Positions 1-11,861 of a DNA stretch of 64,000 bases are shown here, piece by piece. The notes under the pieces were generated by a model. It searched no databases. It saw only the letters and a program-made list of their open reading frames with translations, and was not told the origin of the DNA. Source of the DNA: Pseudophaeomoniella oleicola. Its lineage: Eukaryota > Ascomycota > Eurotiomycetes > Phaeomoniellales > Phaeomoniellaceae. The stretch is from NCBI GenBank assembly GCA_003868215.1, contig QWDQ01000024.1, positions 1 through 64,000 on the forward strand. The letters run 5' to 3'. Numbering within the stretch: position 1 is the stretch's first letter; each line of letters starts with the position of its first letter. The translations under genes were made by a program, and so were the position numbers.

Positions 1-76
1 CGACGACGAGGCTGGGCCGGACGAGGGGGCGGCGCCTCCCGGAGGCCAGGAGGCCGCGGCGGGAGGCGAGGGTCCA

Positions 77-101
77 GGGGGGGGGGGGGGGGGGGGGGGG
101 G
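77..101. repeat. 25-base poly-G tract next to very GC-rich DNA
   Basis: An uninterrupted run of 25 G follows 76 bases that are almost entirely G and C, unlike the roughly balanced composition of the rest of the window. It falls inside what should be the last visible intron of the regulator gene. It could be a genuine mononucleotide tract or an assembly or gap-edge artefact. Confidence 0.9.
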
Positions 102-126
102 AAGAGGGAGGAGGGAGTTTATTTAC

Positions 127-1982
127 CTGAAAGTGCTGGTCAATTACGGTCATCAGGAGAGAGATATCAGCCACAGAATCCAGCGCCTGCTGTTTGTGTT
201 CCACGTAGAGAGCTTGAGTGAGCTGCGTCCCTTGTGTGTCGGTACCTAGGGGTCTGGATTCGATAAGGTCGTAGAGCATAAGCACAGCGATATGTGCCGC
301 TAGAGTCACAAAGGCGATGATGGGATCCGGGTACTCCAATGATGCATATACTCGCAGCATCCTGATGCGTCGCGCCAACAGTGCATGAAGGGAACGATGT
401 AGACGGCAGAACTCTTGACAGGGTTTGGTCGGAGATTTTTGTTTATGTTCTAGGACCCGTCCACAGAGGGTAGCTCCGATGACGCTCTCTGTAAAGGACG
501 ACAACAGGTTATTGTGAGGCCACTCTAGGTCGACTACCGGAATCACATCCGCGAGAAACCCCATCTCTGTGGGACGACCACTTGCGAAGTTCGCCTCGGG
601 AGCTGGCAGGCGGGTACGGATCTGGTAGTCAGTAAATATGTTGTCCTTCAGTGTTCGCACGAAAAGTTATTAGAGGCAAACTAACCAGTCGTTCATCAAA
701 GAACATGTGCAGCCCATTAACCATGCTCGTGAAACGGTCGATCGTATATGCAAGCCAGAAGGTCCGCCTTTTTGATTCAATATCGATCCAGTCATCTCCG
801 ACTGGCCCATGAAGAGTGAGTTGCCATTGATACTGTTCCAGTTGCATGGTGGGAGGTGTTTGGGAGACATCAAGTTCGTACAACCTCATCATCTGGATCA
901 AGCGAAAGGCCCTCCCGGCAGACATCATACCTCGGTGGAAATCTTGGCACGTTATCTCATAGATCGCAAGCAAGGTCCACGACTGGGCCTGCTCGAGGAG
1001 CATTTGATGACAAGTCTCCTCTAACTCGAGTGCGTGTAGAAGTTGTCTTGTCTTTGCGTATAATTTGCGCCCTTCGACTTGGAACTGACGGGAGAGTGAT
1101 GAGGCCAACGTCCACATGGCATGCTGTAGGCAAGTTTTCTGTTTGCTCTTATTTGGTTGTTTAGACCAAGAACGGTAGCGATGTGTTTGCAATATTGGCG
1201 CAAATGCATATGCCCGATCGAAATAAAGCTGGTCTCTATAAAAAGTCTCAACATGGCTGGTCTATAGATCAGCCTCCGGCGTCAACACTTACAGGTCGTT
1301 GTGCATCATGGGAGTGATCACGAGATCGGGTTCTATTGGAATCTGGACCAGCTCCTGAAGATTTTCCAGTGAGGGAAATGAGGGAAAAGGCGAGCTTATG
1401 GACGAACTGTCGAAACATCCCCAGGGCTCCATCGTGGGAAACGGGAATTCCACCGGTACCGGCCACTGCGGGATATTGCCATTTATTGTGGGAGTCGTGA
1501 TGGTGGTATCCTGAACTTCGTTATTGTCTGTACTGCTCCCACCGCTCCCACCTTCGTGGTCCGTGTTCGTGTTCTCTCTCTCTTGGGAGGGTGAGAAGGC
1601 TCGTGTCTCAGCAAAAGTGGTAGATGTCCCTTGTTGTTTCAGCTGGGTCTGGAGGTCGTCTGGCCCAGTACAGCTTCATCAGCCTAAGAGACCGAGGTGG
1701 AAACGAGGAGAATGATGGCGGGCAGCCCTTACCAATCCTTTTCTGTAGCGTCTTAATATGCCCCTTCTTTGGTCCTCTAGGCTCGCAGGTGTCTCGTACT
1801 ACGCATTTTACCCCGGAATTGGCACAGGCTGTGCATTGTGGCTTCCCTCTATTGCAGCGGATCCTTTTTCGTCGACATTCTTCGCACTTGTCACCAAAAG
1901 GTCAGCGTCAAGAGTCTATGAATGGGCGAAGGTGACCACCTACTGCCACTCCCGGTTGTTGCCGTTGTGGTTGTCCTGCCAT
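127..1982 (-). CDS. Zn2Cys6 fungal-specific transcription factor, 3' end cut by window
   Basis: Nuclear DNA-binding regulator; target genes unknown. Exons on the minus strand: 1982-1944, 1886-1733, 1659-1293, 1256-686 and 621-127, giving 542 codons before a donor at 126; the rest lies in or beyond the first 126 bases. Exon 1 codes a short Gln-rich leader. Exon 2 opens with the binuclear zinc cluster (C14, C17, C24, C31, C34, C41; CEECRRKRIRC), followed by a short coiled-coil linker (KRIDDLQTQLKQQ). A Ser/Thr/Pro-rich stretch and a fungal_trans-type middle homology region follow (LYFDRAYAFAPIL, then KRRTFWLAYTIDRF). The start is the only ATG that splices in frame to the cluster. The intron between exons 4 and 5 has a perfect TACTGAC branch site. 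Family assignment is firm; exact exon 5 acceptor is my choice because it gives RLPAPEANF in frame. No function can be named from sequence alone. Confidence 0.85.
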
Positions 1983-2667
1983 AGCTGCTTTAGAGCAGGG
2001 TATGCTCTGGACTCGACGATGTAGAGTATGGTAGTCGCTCTTTTTGTCGCAGGATGTTGATACGTTGAGCGAGGGTATTTGAATGATTTCCTTTTCCGGC
2101 CTTTTCTTTCCTTCAACTGCTCTCTATATTACAATCATTGCCACCCTTTCCCTTCCCATTTCCGCCCCAAATCACAATCCCGCCCCAACAATTAGTGCGG
2201 CTTCGCTTACAGTCAGACGCGTATCTATTCGTTTGCGAGGGACGTCGCGCAGTCGGTGTCTGGCATGTGTTCTTTGGGCTGAAATATCAGCCACATAAAA
2301 CAATCATTCTAGAATCATCCAGCCCGCAGCAACAACGTGTGACTCTGTGTCTATAATCCTGCTTCTTCCCAACTAGAGTGATTGTTCATGGTACTAGAAT
2401 GATATCTAGGTCTCTCTCCCCCCTCCAACGGTGCGGCTTGTTCATCTCCGAAGCCGCCCCGACCTCTTTCACATCTACAAAGATACGGGTTGCCGATGAT
2501 GCCGCAGATGCCGCAATGTCCTCTGCGATGGCGCCATGTGAGGTAACATTACACATCCCGGGCCGAATCTCGGCATTGATCCCGTGGCCCCAATCGTCGT
2601 AACGAGCGGCCAGCGGGTCCCTCCAGTTCTTCTACGGATTCCACCCCACCAATGAATAATCGAAAGC

Positions 2668-2745
2668 GTGGCTTACATCGTTGCTTCGTCGATGGTGCTT
2701 ACATTGTTGGTTTGTTGTTGGTGCTTACGTTGTTGGATCGACGTT
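2668..2745. repeat. 26-bp degenerate minisatellite, three copies
   Basis: Three consecutive 26-base units begin at 2668, 2694 and 2720. Each starts with a G(T/G)GGCTTAC- or GGTGCTTAC-like block followed by a TTGTTGG-like block. Copies 2 and 3 match closely in their first 17 bases, and copy 1 is more diverged. Noncoding context. Confidence 0.75.
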
Positions 2746-2825
2746 GGTGGAGTAGACGCTGTTGAAATGACCAGCTACAAAGATCAATAAGTGGCAGAGA
2801 TAAGGCCAACAAGTCGTCGACGGCA

Positions 2826-2878
2826 TAACGTTATAGCCCATCTACGCAGACTGTCTCCGCAGATGGGCTAAAACGTTA
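2826..2878. repeat. Imperfect inverted repeat, 18-base arms
   Basis: Arms 2826-2843 and 2861-2878 are reverse complements at 17 of 18 positions around a 17-base loop. The left arm reads TAACGTTATAGCCCATCT, and its first eight bases are themselves a palindrome. It could be a hairpin in a transcript, a regulator site, or the relic of a small element; no target-site duplication is obvious. Confidence 0.75.
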
Positions 2879-3923
2879 GTCCAGGGAATCTCGACCAGAG
2901 TTCAAGCTGGGCCAACCATGCCACCTATATACGTTGATGGATCAAGGCTCGTACGGATTTGCCGCTTTGCATGACTTGGACCAGATCTTGTAGGTTGTTC
3001 TTTCCAGATCCTTCTCCATATCAGACAATCCTTTTCTCCAGAGTTGTGGCACTACCAAACTCCCGAGAGAGGTTCTCGAAGATTGTGATTGATTGGGAGA
3101 TCGAATGTCGCGCCATTGCTCACAGAGGTGGAATCTGATATATCGTAACCTCCTCGCTTCCAGCTTTGTAAGGTTGCGAATCTCGCCTGCCTTGCGGGTT
3201 GAAGAGGATCCAGAGTTCCTGAGTCAAAAGGATGCCGGAGTCGAGGCTAGAGCAATTGGAAGCTACTAACGTAGTAATAGTGTCCTTCTAGAAACAATGG
3301 GATTCTCGTAAACGATGCCATTTTGGGGTTTCTGAAACAGAGACTATTACATAGTATTACTGCTTATGGATACGAGTCAGCATTGATGATGACCAAATAC
3401 GCCTCGCTGATGCAACATATGATGATGGCCCTGTTGGGGGCATAGATACTATGTACCTACTACGGTAATAGGACTGTAGATGACCTGGTGGTTGGCAAGT
3501 TCCATCAAACGGTTAAGCAGATGTTGGATCTAATTAATGCAGGACACACAGATCATCCTGCAATGCACCTGGTCATCTATTACCTACCTTGGTTGTAGCT
3601 GAGATAGACGATAACTTACATCTTAGCCCTCGCTTTAGGTAGCCATGATCGACCCTCTATTTTTACTGTCGCGGTAAAGGTATGTGACCGGCAGTTGCAG
3701 CTTACGCGATCCTTGAAGTCTTCAAGTCCCCCGATAGTCGATCACGTAGTAATTATGATGGGTAAGAGATAACACCCCGAGCTTTGTTCCCTCTCATCTG
3801 TGGTATTTAACTGAATCCAGGCATAGCTACGAGAAATACAACATGATCTGCAACAGCTGACAATGCTCACGTCTTGTTTTACTCTCGCAAGCTTCAAGCC
3901 TAGTCCTTTGCTGGAGAATCGCT

Positions 3924-6018
3924 TCATTTATAGATTTCATGATCGAATTGGCCGAATCGATCTCTTCCCTCGGCCGTCTTGTTGACGAAGACACCAACGC
4001 TGCATTGACCGACTGGAAATGTGCCAAACCCGTCTTCACCAATTTCGACCTCGCCCTGCTCCCAGCCCAAGACATCCGTCCATTTCTCTCCCTTGTGTAT
4101 TTCGCCCACGAACATTCGCTTCTCGTCCACTCCGGCATTACTGAGTACAACGGCAACGCCCGCCGGACGATCCCACGTGCCTCTTCTCACCCAGCCAATG
4201 CAGTTCGGAGCGTCAAAGTAATCGTTCTGTTCGCCGTATGCATATAGCTTACGAGCAAGAGCCAAGTCAGGCACCTTGCCTTGACAAGATGGCGGGGTCC
4301 AGTCATTCTCGACGCCACCTTTGATACCATACACATCACCGTAAAACAGACATGGGTAGCCCGACTCTCGAAGAAGAATAAGAGCATAAGCAAGAGGGAT
4401 AAACCAGTCACTGACTGGGGCTGCCAGTGCTTGAGACGGCTGAGTGTCATGGTTCATAACAAGAGTCTATGAGGCACGTCAGATCATGTGTATGGACGGA
4501 AGGAGATAATCTCTTACCACGGCATTGTATGGCTCTACTGAGACCAGCGTCTCGTCGAAGATGGATCGCAGATCTGCCTTATCCGCAGAGGAAGCGGACG
4601 AGAACTTGTACAACAGCGGCGCGTCAAACAAGCAAAACTTGTGTTGCATCTTCGACAGATACGCCGTAAGATCCTGTAGGCTGGACTTCCAAAATTCTCC
4701 AACGAAGAACCATCCCTCTCCAAGCGTCTCGTCGAGATGTTGGATAAACTCGAGCTAACTTATTGTCAGTCCAGATCCGTCATCTTAGACACTTGTTGAC
4801 TCACAAGGAAATCCTCCGAATAGTGTTTGATGGCATCAAACCTGAATCCTCTGAGCTGAAGCGTTTTCGCGGCCCATACTCCCCAATTCTTGACGTCCTC
4901 TTTCACTTCCGGGTGAGCATAATCCAGCTACGAGCACGTTAGTATCACATCTGAAGGAGGGCGTCATTTCTCACGTCAGCAAACATGAGATAATCATAGT
5001 TGCCCTTCTCCTTGTCAACCGCCGTGGCCCATGCTTTGTTGTCACCCAAGATCTTGTAGATGCTCGTCTTCTTGGTAGCATTGTCATAGTCCGTACCGGT
5101 GAAATGGTACCAATGATATTTCTGAGAGGAATACTTGTCTCCTCGAGCAGGGAAATCGAAGCCCAGCCATCCTTCGATCTCGATGTCTCCGCCGATCTCT
5201 TTCGTGCGATCTAAGAGCGCTTTCGTCAGTATGTACGGCGCCATCATGCTCAGCGGAACCCAAGAAGCGAACACGCCGGATTTCATATGGTTGCAGACGC
5301 ACCGTTACTGTCCACTTCCCTCGCTCTGCATTTCTCGACATGGTCTGCGGCTGCTTTATGGTTCAAGACGGCATCGAAGTAAAGCCCAACACCAACTTCT
5401 TCACTTCTCTTAACCAGGTCTTCCAGTTCTTGCTTGGTGCCCCATTTGGTACCTACGCCGTTATCAACTCCGACTGGAACAAGTGGCATGCGCAGACTTG
5501 CGTACCCACACTTCCTTTCGCATCAAATTCCCCCAGATCATACAGATCGTAGATATCGTATCCATTCCCGCTGGGCGATGATGCCTTGCACGCCGGTGGG
5601 ATCCAGATGTTGTCTATACCCGTGGCTTTGAGGCCAGACAGGGCATGCTGGAGGCGGGCCCAGTGCTTGTGGTCGTCAGGCACGTACCATTCAAACGCCT
5701 GTAGCATCGTGTAGTTCTCTGCTGTGGCTTCACGGCCCTGCTGATCATTTTGTGCTGGACCATTCTGCTCTAGAAGAAGATCCGTTAGCAAAGCGATGCC
5801 GTAAGGATTCCGAGAAAATAGCCCATAACAAACATTACTTATGTATGTTGGTACCTAGACAGGCGAGATTTCATGATACGAAAAATTGTAGCAAACACCT
5901 ATGTTTACTCACCTGGAGCACCTTTCCCCAGACCCCCACCACCACCCTTCGCCCTCCTAAACGACGAAAACACTCTCTGATGCCACGCTCGTCTACTATT
6001 CCCATCGTTGTCAGCCAT
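3924..6018 (-). CDS. Intracellular alpha-amylase, GH13 family
   Basis: Hydrolyses or transglycosylates internal alpha-1,4 glucan bonds. Relatives without a secretion signal act in the cytoplasm and are linked to alpha-glucan synthesis in other fungi. Seven exons: 6018-5913, 5769-5506, 5452-5303, 5210-4975, 4927-4805, 4754-4518 and 4466-3924, closing as 552 aa. All conserved GH13 regions are present: DAVLNH (150-155), GFRFDAIKH with nucleophile D283, VGEFW with acid/base E313, and VMNHD with D379. The N-terminus from 6018 is a basic, Gly-rich leader with no signal peptide. An in-frame ATG at 6087 would add 23 residues that look like a signal anchor; I prefer the ATG at 6018 because the leader then begins MADNDG and no extra exon is needed. 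Family is certain; the biological role is inferred. Confidence 0.93.
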
Positions 6019-6261
6019 TCTCTTCTTTGAATTTACAAAAAGAACCAGCAGCAAAATAACGGTGAAATAGAAAAAATTCATATACAACGAAGAGGTTATA
6101 GAATCGTAGTCTACGGGTCTATCTACGTTATGGTGGTGGTGGGGTAATCAAATCGAAAGCTATCTGAGGTGATTATCTATCCTGGAAAGATGTTGTGATG
6201 AATACAGGTTTTTATCTAATTAATTACAGTACCTACCCTTGCTCGCCTGCCTGTCTTGGTG

Positions 6262-6294
<33 letters not shown>
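6262..6294. repeat. (CAT)11 microsatellite
   Basis: Eleven perfect CAT units in the amylase upstream region, about 245 bases before its start codon. Confidence 0.95.
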
Positions 6295-6295
<1 letters not shown>

Positions 6296-6572
6296 GCTCA
6301 CTCGAACAACGGGCAATGTAGATACCAAGGTCTCCTTAGCGGGGGAATTATAGATATAGGGATATGATGGTAGGACCTAAGGCCCTCTGAACCTAACCTA
6401 AGCTTATCTATCATACCTAATTACAATAATATTCATACCTACAAAGCAACACCATATAATTAATTACGATGCTGACAGACTGACAGACCCAAGAACAACA
6501 GATTTCCATTTATATTGTAGTAAAGGAAGACTCGCTTCGATGTAAGATTATATCACCCACCACACAGAGGTA

Positions 6573-6611
6573 TATCTACCTTAGGTATCTACCTTAGGTA
6601 TCTACCTTAGG
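6573..6611. repeat. 13-bp tandem repeat TATCTACCTTAGG x3
   Basis: Three perfect 13-base copies begin at 6573, 6586 and 6599, followed by a partial fourth (TATCT). Each unit contains the palindrome CCTAAGG or its complement CCTTAGG. The unit resembles the TACCT-rich words scattered through nearby intergenic DNA. Confidence 0.9.
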
Positions 6612-7080
6612 TATCTGGCCTGACCATGACCTGGGATTTCACCTGAATCACCTACAGGGTCCAGACTCGACTACCTACCATACCTACCTTAATGTACCTA
6701 CCTCGCTACATAATTACATGGTAACCACAACGAACCAGCCTGCGGCAATTGGAATGTTAGTCACACATCCGACTTCATGCATGGGTGCTTATGGAAATTC
6801 GAGATTTGATATTTTTTTTTTCATTCGTATATCATTTTTAGACCAAAAGACTAGATAGAACCATCGGGAGTATCTCAAAAAAACAAAACATCACAAAAGC
6901 CACAAACCCCCAGAGGAGAAGAACATTGATATCATAAAATCCCCGCCGTGCTCATGGAAAACGTTGTCTGTCATGGCCAGAAAAACAACGTCGGCTTCAT
7001 CTTTAATCTCTTTGCGCCGTCCCTGATCACGGATTTTTCCAGTCTAGAAGGGACGGATGCTCCTCACGTCCCAGTCACTA

Positions 7081-9369
7081 TCACCTAAACTTCGCACGGC
7101 ATCTGCCCATGACTTCGCCCTGGCACACCAGCTCGGCATTGAACTCTGATCCATCTAGCGTAAGATAGATGTCAAAGTAAACCCGGTAGAAGGTGCCTTG
7201 AGGAGTATCCATCCGTTCAAAATCCTTTTCGAGATTCTTCCTGGATAGGTCGGACGTGAGTGTAACAACCTCCTTGATTCCTAATGCCAAGGTTAGTCTC
7301 TAAAGTTATTGTGCTCACGTGCAGAGCAACTCACTGGGATCTTTGGTGTACTCGGGGCACACATCTTCATCACATGCGTATAATATATCCTCGTACATCA
7401 ATGTCGCTCCCGGTGCGACTTGTCTGAAGAAGCTGACCTTTACCGGCTCTCCAATCTTGACACGTTCGCCTTTCTGGACGAATATCTGTCTGGTGTACTT
7501 GCACCGATCCTTGCCATCCAGACTAGGAACTCTGTACGCTTCAGGATGGTAACCTTCCTTGAAAGGCTGAAGCGTAGCCATCAGATAGTGTCTTCTCGCG
7601 ACACGGGAAGTCACCACCCGTTCCGTAATACCAGCAGTCACTGCACCCTTGACAATCGCGGCAACGGAGTCCATGGGCCGAACGACTTTCGATTGAAACT
7701 GCGGTGGAACGTGGAGCTTGATTTGCTGGAATAAGTACTCTGAGGCGCCAAAGCCACCCACCACGAGCACATTCTGAAGGGATCGATTCTGGGCTTGGAT
7801 TGCGATGATCTGATTCCGCACGAGCTCAAGGATTCTGTTGACAACGGGCTCGAAACATTGTAGAATCTCCTCGTTTGTGAATGTCATATATCCTTCCTCG
7901 ATTCCGGCTTCCGGGAACTCAGCTTCAATACCAACATCCACTGCCCATTTTTGACCATTGTTGCGGAAGTCGGCCTTTATGCGATTCTCAAAGTCCATGA
8001 TACATTTTGCGTACACTTTGCCGGCTGTTTTCGAACCGTCCGGAAGCTTCATCTTCCGGATCTTAGCACGCAGTATGTTACTGAAATTACGATTGAGTGC
8101 TGTCGAACCACATGAATCCCCCGAACCGGCTGTGCACTCAGCGACTGTGAAGGGGCTCTCCTCTTCGACTTCGTAAGCGATCAAATCCACGGTACCACCA
8201 CCACAATCGACAATGAGAACTGCATCGCCGACCTTGAGATTGAGGAGCCCCGTCTTCGAACAAAACATCGCCGCAGCTTCAGGTTCCGTGACCAGCGTGA
8301 GCCTATTGTCGTCTTCATCCCGGATAAAACCAGCTTGGATAGCAGCGGCTCTTGTAGCCGCCTTACCAGCGTCATTCCAGATAGCTGGTACCGTCAAGAA
8401 ATACCGGATGTTGCGTTCCTCACGATTGAAAACTTCTCCGAGAGTCTTCTGCAGATATGCACGCATGGTCTGGCGTAACTTGGACAAGTAATCCGCAGCC
8501 ACGTCGATCTCAGATTTGCCGGGAGGTAGAGGAGGGAGATTGATAGGGTCGATATATGTGTTTCCTGACAGCATCAATTGTAACTTAAACCATTCCACCT
8601 TTTGGACACCCGGCTTCGGATAACCGGTGGGTGCCAACGCATCTGCGATGTCTGGACCCCATCCGACGACTTTCTGATATTGATCGTAGTATAAAACAGT
8701 TGGAATCTGGGACCGTGGTTAGCGCAGTCTATATAAGTGACAGGTATCAAACAACCTTTTGCTTTGTCTGCGTTCCGGCACCGGGCCACTCCGTGATGAT
8801 GTCTTCTTTCGCTTCAGTGTTTGTCGCAAAGGCAAAAGCAACCCCGGAGAAGGTAGTTCCCTATTAGAGGATGTCAGTGTCCATCCCATGACTCCAGCAG
8901 AGAGTATGCTTACAAAATCAATACCAACTATCAGCTGAGCCTTGCTCCTTCCGGCCCCTTCGACTTCGGCAGGCGGTCTGTACGGCAGCGCATTTTGCAT
9001 TTGTGGATGGTGCGGCGCATAACCGCCTTGATATACAGGTGGTTGATGCCCCATTTGTGGGTTGCCGCCGTATCTTGAATCTAGAGGGAGAGGATGTTGA
9101 GAGTACTGCTGCTGTCCTGGCGGCATCGGGCTAGCCGATCGAGCAGCTGCGGGGTAAGTATAACTCGGTGGGCGACCTAGCTGGCCAGGGGGGCTGTTCA
9201 TAGCGAGGCTCGTATTTGAAGATGAGTGACTCGTCTGCGAAGTCAGGCCGGCAGCACCTGGCGGGTTGGACTGATTATTGTTGTAAGATGAGGTAGGAAC
9301 GCTAGTGTTGCTGCTCTTTCTCTTTGACCCAAATCCGAGGTTCTTGAATCGGGCGTTCATGGACTCCAT
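7081..9369 (-). CDS. Hsp70-family ATPase, HSPA12-like, with long disordered N-terminus
   Basis: Actin/Hsp70-fold ATPase of the atypical type common in filamentous fungi; client unknown. Four exons: 9369-8914, 8860-8756, 8706-7335 and 7280-7081, giving 710 aa. Residues 1 to about 140 are Ser/Pro/Gln/Tyr-rich and look disordered. The ATPase follows: phosphate-1 loop VGIDFGTTFSGVA across the first splice junction, phosphate-2 DCGGGTVDL, and adenosine motif VVGGFGAS. The canonical Hsp70 substrate-binding domain is missing. The tail is a short beta-rich segment typical of HSPA12-like proteins. A second in-frame ATG lies at 9360, three codons downstream, and could be the real start. Splicing is supported by frame closure at every junction. 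Confidence 0.9.
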
Positions 9370-10010
9370 GTGGTCCAAAGAATCACGCCGTACAAAGGAG
9401 TTGACAGAGATGAGGATGAGGACTCGGCCTTCTATGTTAAATCGAAGTGGGAGGTCTGAGCGGGTGGTAAGTGCTGATGTTCCAACAAAGTGGCTGACGC
9501 TCTTGCAGTGGGGGCCATTCGCATAGTATACGACCTGAACATAGACCACAACGCTTGCACCGCCTCTCGGCACGGAAAGGCCACAGCAGATCAAATTCAA
9601 ACAAACGCCCAAAATTTCCAATATTCTGTCAGTTGGCCTCAATAACGCGCTGCATGCATCTTCTCTGGAGTTGAGGGATGCAAAATCGCTTCAGGCATCA
9701 TTATTACCGCTCATGCGACTTGTGGGTCTACGTGCTTGGAATTTTGCAATGACAATAAAACGGTCACCACATAAAGACAGGCGGTGACAAGGACACAACT
9801 CCATTGTTCTCCTCGTCATCATATGGCTGCATCCGGGATATCAACCACGTCAGGTAACTACCATATTCGCTATGCAAAGATCTTCGCTACATACAGTACA
9901 AAAAGACAATATTGAGAGTCGGCTCTTTCCAGTAGTCAGCCTATTGCCAATAGATCCTATTCAACCTATAGATTTCATAATGTCTTTCAGATACTATACC
10001 GAATCCAGTC
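9370..10010. other. Intergenic region, Hsp70-like promoter
   Basis: The Hsp70-like gene's 5' flank and the 3' flank of the methyltransferase gene. An open frame runs upstream of the Hsp70 start to 9642 without an in-frame ATG and is probably 5' UTR. Nothing else seen. Confidence 0.5.
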
Positions 10011-11380
10011 TCAAGCCTTGACGGCAATCCAATGCGAGACTCTGTACAAATTCTGCAGCATACTCTGAGGGTCTTGGATGTACCCTATAGGCTGCGATAG
10101 GATCTCCTGCTTGACAATGCGAAATCCAAACTTTTCAACAAGTGACAGGACCTCGTTGTTGGTGAGCTCGAAGGAACCGGGCTCCGCGATACCTTCGACG
10201 TCTCTAACGGCAGTGTTGCGACGGTCATTGGACTGATCAGCGGGTGCGCGATCGTCAAAATGCCACAGCAGAGGGCCAATGTTGGCCCACACTCCTCCGG
10301 GAACGAGACAGTTGTGGATTGCCTCGATGTAGCGGATGAAGTTCGGCGCGGTATCAATGAAGAAGACTGTGGTGACAGCCTCAAAATTTTCAGCCTGATC
10401 CTGGCTGTTGTATAGAACTAGGAAATCGGCAGCGCTCATATTCATGGTTCCAACTGCACGACCGGCCTCCATGACTTCTGCCATAGCTGTAGCTGGATGG
10501 ACATCTGGGACTTTGACCCTGCTGAACTGGGAATCTCGCGTTTCATTATTAGTGAACTGTGTGACAAACGGGTAGAGGTCGAAGTGCTTAGCGGGTGCTA
10601 TGTGGTTGAGGACCCAGTTGCTCGCCAGGAGCTGATGGTACGATATCTCATTTCCCTCTGCTGAGTAGCCATTGAGACAAATATCAAACACAAGGCGACC
10701 CAATCCTGCTCCTGGGACTAGCACTTTAATCTGAGATTTGTCCCTGTCTCTAAAATAGTGATCCAGATCCTGCAGGATAGGTGCATATATGGTTTGACGC
10801 TCCGTGAATCCTTCTGCAGTCCAATCTCTATAGAATTGGCGGATAGTAGAGTGTGCCTTTGTGGCGTCGTTTGCCGTAGATTTCTGTCTCCAGTCGTGCG
10901 CTGACTCTTTCTCTGGTTCAGACCCAAGCCCAAATGCATTGAGACCACATTCGAGAATAGCGTCTGCTATTTCTGCATTGCTATCTATCGCATCGTCGAC
11001 ACGATCAAGTGTCTCCAGGTATGAGAACGGAGGCTCTGCCAACATCTGCCAGTGGCTGGAGGGCAAAGCATAAAAGTTCTGTCGACGTCTATGAGTTACG
11101 TTGTAATGTGCGCTCTTCCGATACTGTCTAAGGCTGTCAGGATGTGTCGTCGCTTACAACCCAAGCGAATGTCTTTCCTCTTCGGAATAGGTAGTCGGGA
11201 CACGGTGGTTTGAAATAGATCTATGGGCAACATGTGGAATATAGGATCATAGACTTACTTGAAGGAGTCCAATGCAGCAAACAAGACTCGTCGTTCATCT
11301 TGGTCTTGTAAAGGGTCGAAGTCGCCTGCCCACTGTTCGTCGTTATGCTCTGAAGAAGACTCTGCACTATCAGACCCCAT
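10011..11380 (-). CDS. N2227-type SAM methyltransferase, carnosine N-methyltransferase family
   Basis: Predicted SAM-dependent N-methyltransferase; animal and yeast relatives methylate histidine of carnosine-like or protein substrates, so the true substrate here is open. Two exons, 11380-11259 and 11127-10011, give 412 aa. The N-terminus is acidic and leads into the family's RRVLFAALDSFK-QYRKSAHYNVTHRRR block across the splice. The SAM-binding motif VLVPGAGLGRL is near residue 175, followed by GNEISYHQL. Near the C-terminus are FFIDTAPNFIRYIEAI and GGVWANIGPLLWHF, which are diagnostic of the N2227 family. The 131-base intron is longer than its neighbours; an internal acceptor at about 11221 was rejected because it leads to a stop. 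It is divergent from the proteasome chaperone gene. Confidence 0.9.
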
Positions 11381-11861
11381 GCTTCCTTCGTCACCCTATA
11401 TAACTACCCAGCAACCCTTTGGCATGCGGTTTCATCCAGTTGCATTGGGGAAATATATATCTTCTTGACAGTTGAGAAAGAATCGGCTGGTTTCTGATTG
11501 CGGGCCGCACGACGTTGATCATTTTTCTGGAGTTTCTTTGAGAATCTCAACGAAGTACACTGCAGTACAGTACCATGCACCTGATATCCAGCACCTGAGC
11601 AAGGCATTCGCTAAGGTACAGAACCTGCATGACGAGTAACTGCTATAGCAGTCAACCATTGCTCTTCGGTGAACCATTCCTCTTCGGTTGGACTGTGCTT
11701 CCCAATTTCGCATTGCGGGCTCATCATCCACTGAACCAGAAACCGGGGTAACCTGGCAGTCTAGGGTGATAGGATATAATTCACAGCCACCAGAGCCCGA
11801 CATCTCAGATCATCGCCCATAACAGCTTACATTCCAAATCAGCGAGAGTCTCTTGCCTGTG
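11381..11861. promoter_or_regulatory. Shared divergent promoter region
   Basis: 481 bases separate the start codons of the N2227 methyltransferase (minus) and the proteasome chaperone (plus), so both promoters should lie here. I see no strong TATA box or named operator. Confidence 0.5.

Larger units (their letters stand above)
1983..3923. other. Intergenic region, regulator promoter and amylase 3' flank
   Basis: About 1.9 kb lie between the 5' end of the Zn2Cys6 regulator and the stop of the amylase gene. I see no supportable gene; open frames on both strands are short and resemble no family. The stretch holds a 26-bp minisatellite and an imperfect hairpin, both listed separately. The upstream part is probably the regulator's promoter. 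Confidence 0.6.
6019..7080. other. Intergenic region with microsatellites
   Basis: Amylase promoter on the right of the gene and the 3' flank of the Hsp70-like gene. It holds a (CAT)11 run and a 13-bp tandem repeat, listed separately, and many TACCTACC-type words. No gene seen. Confidence 0.6.
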
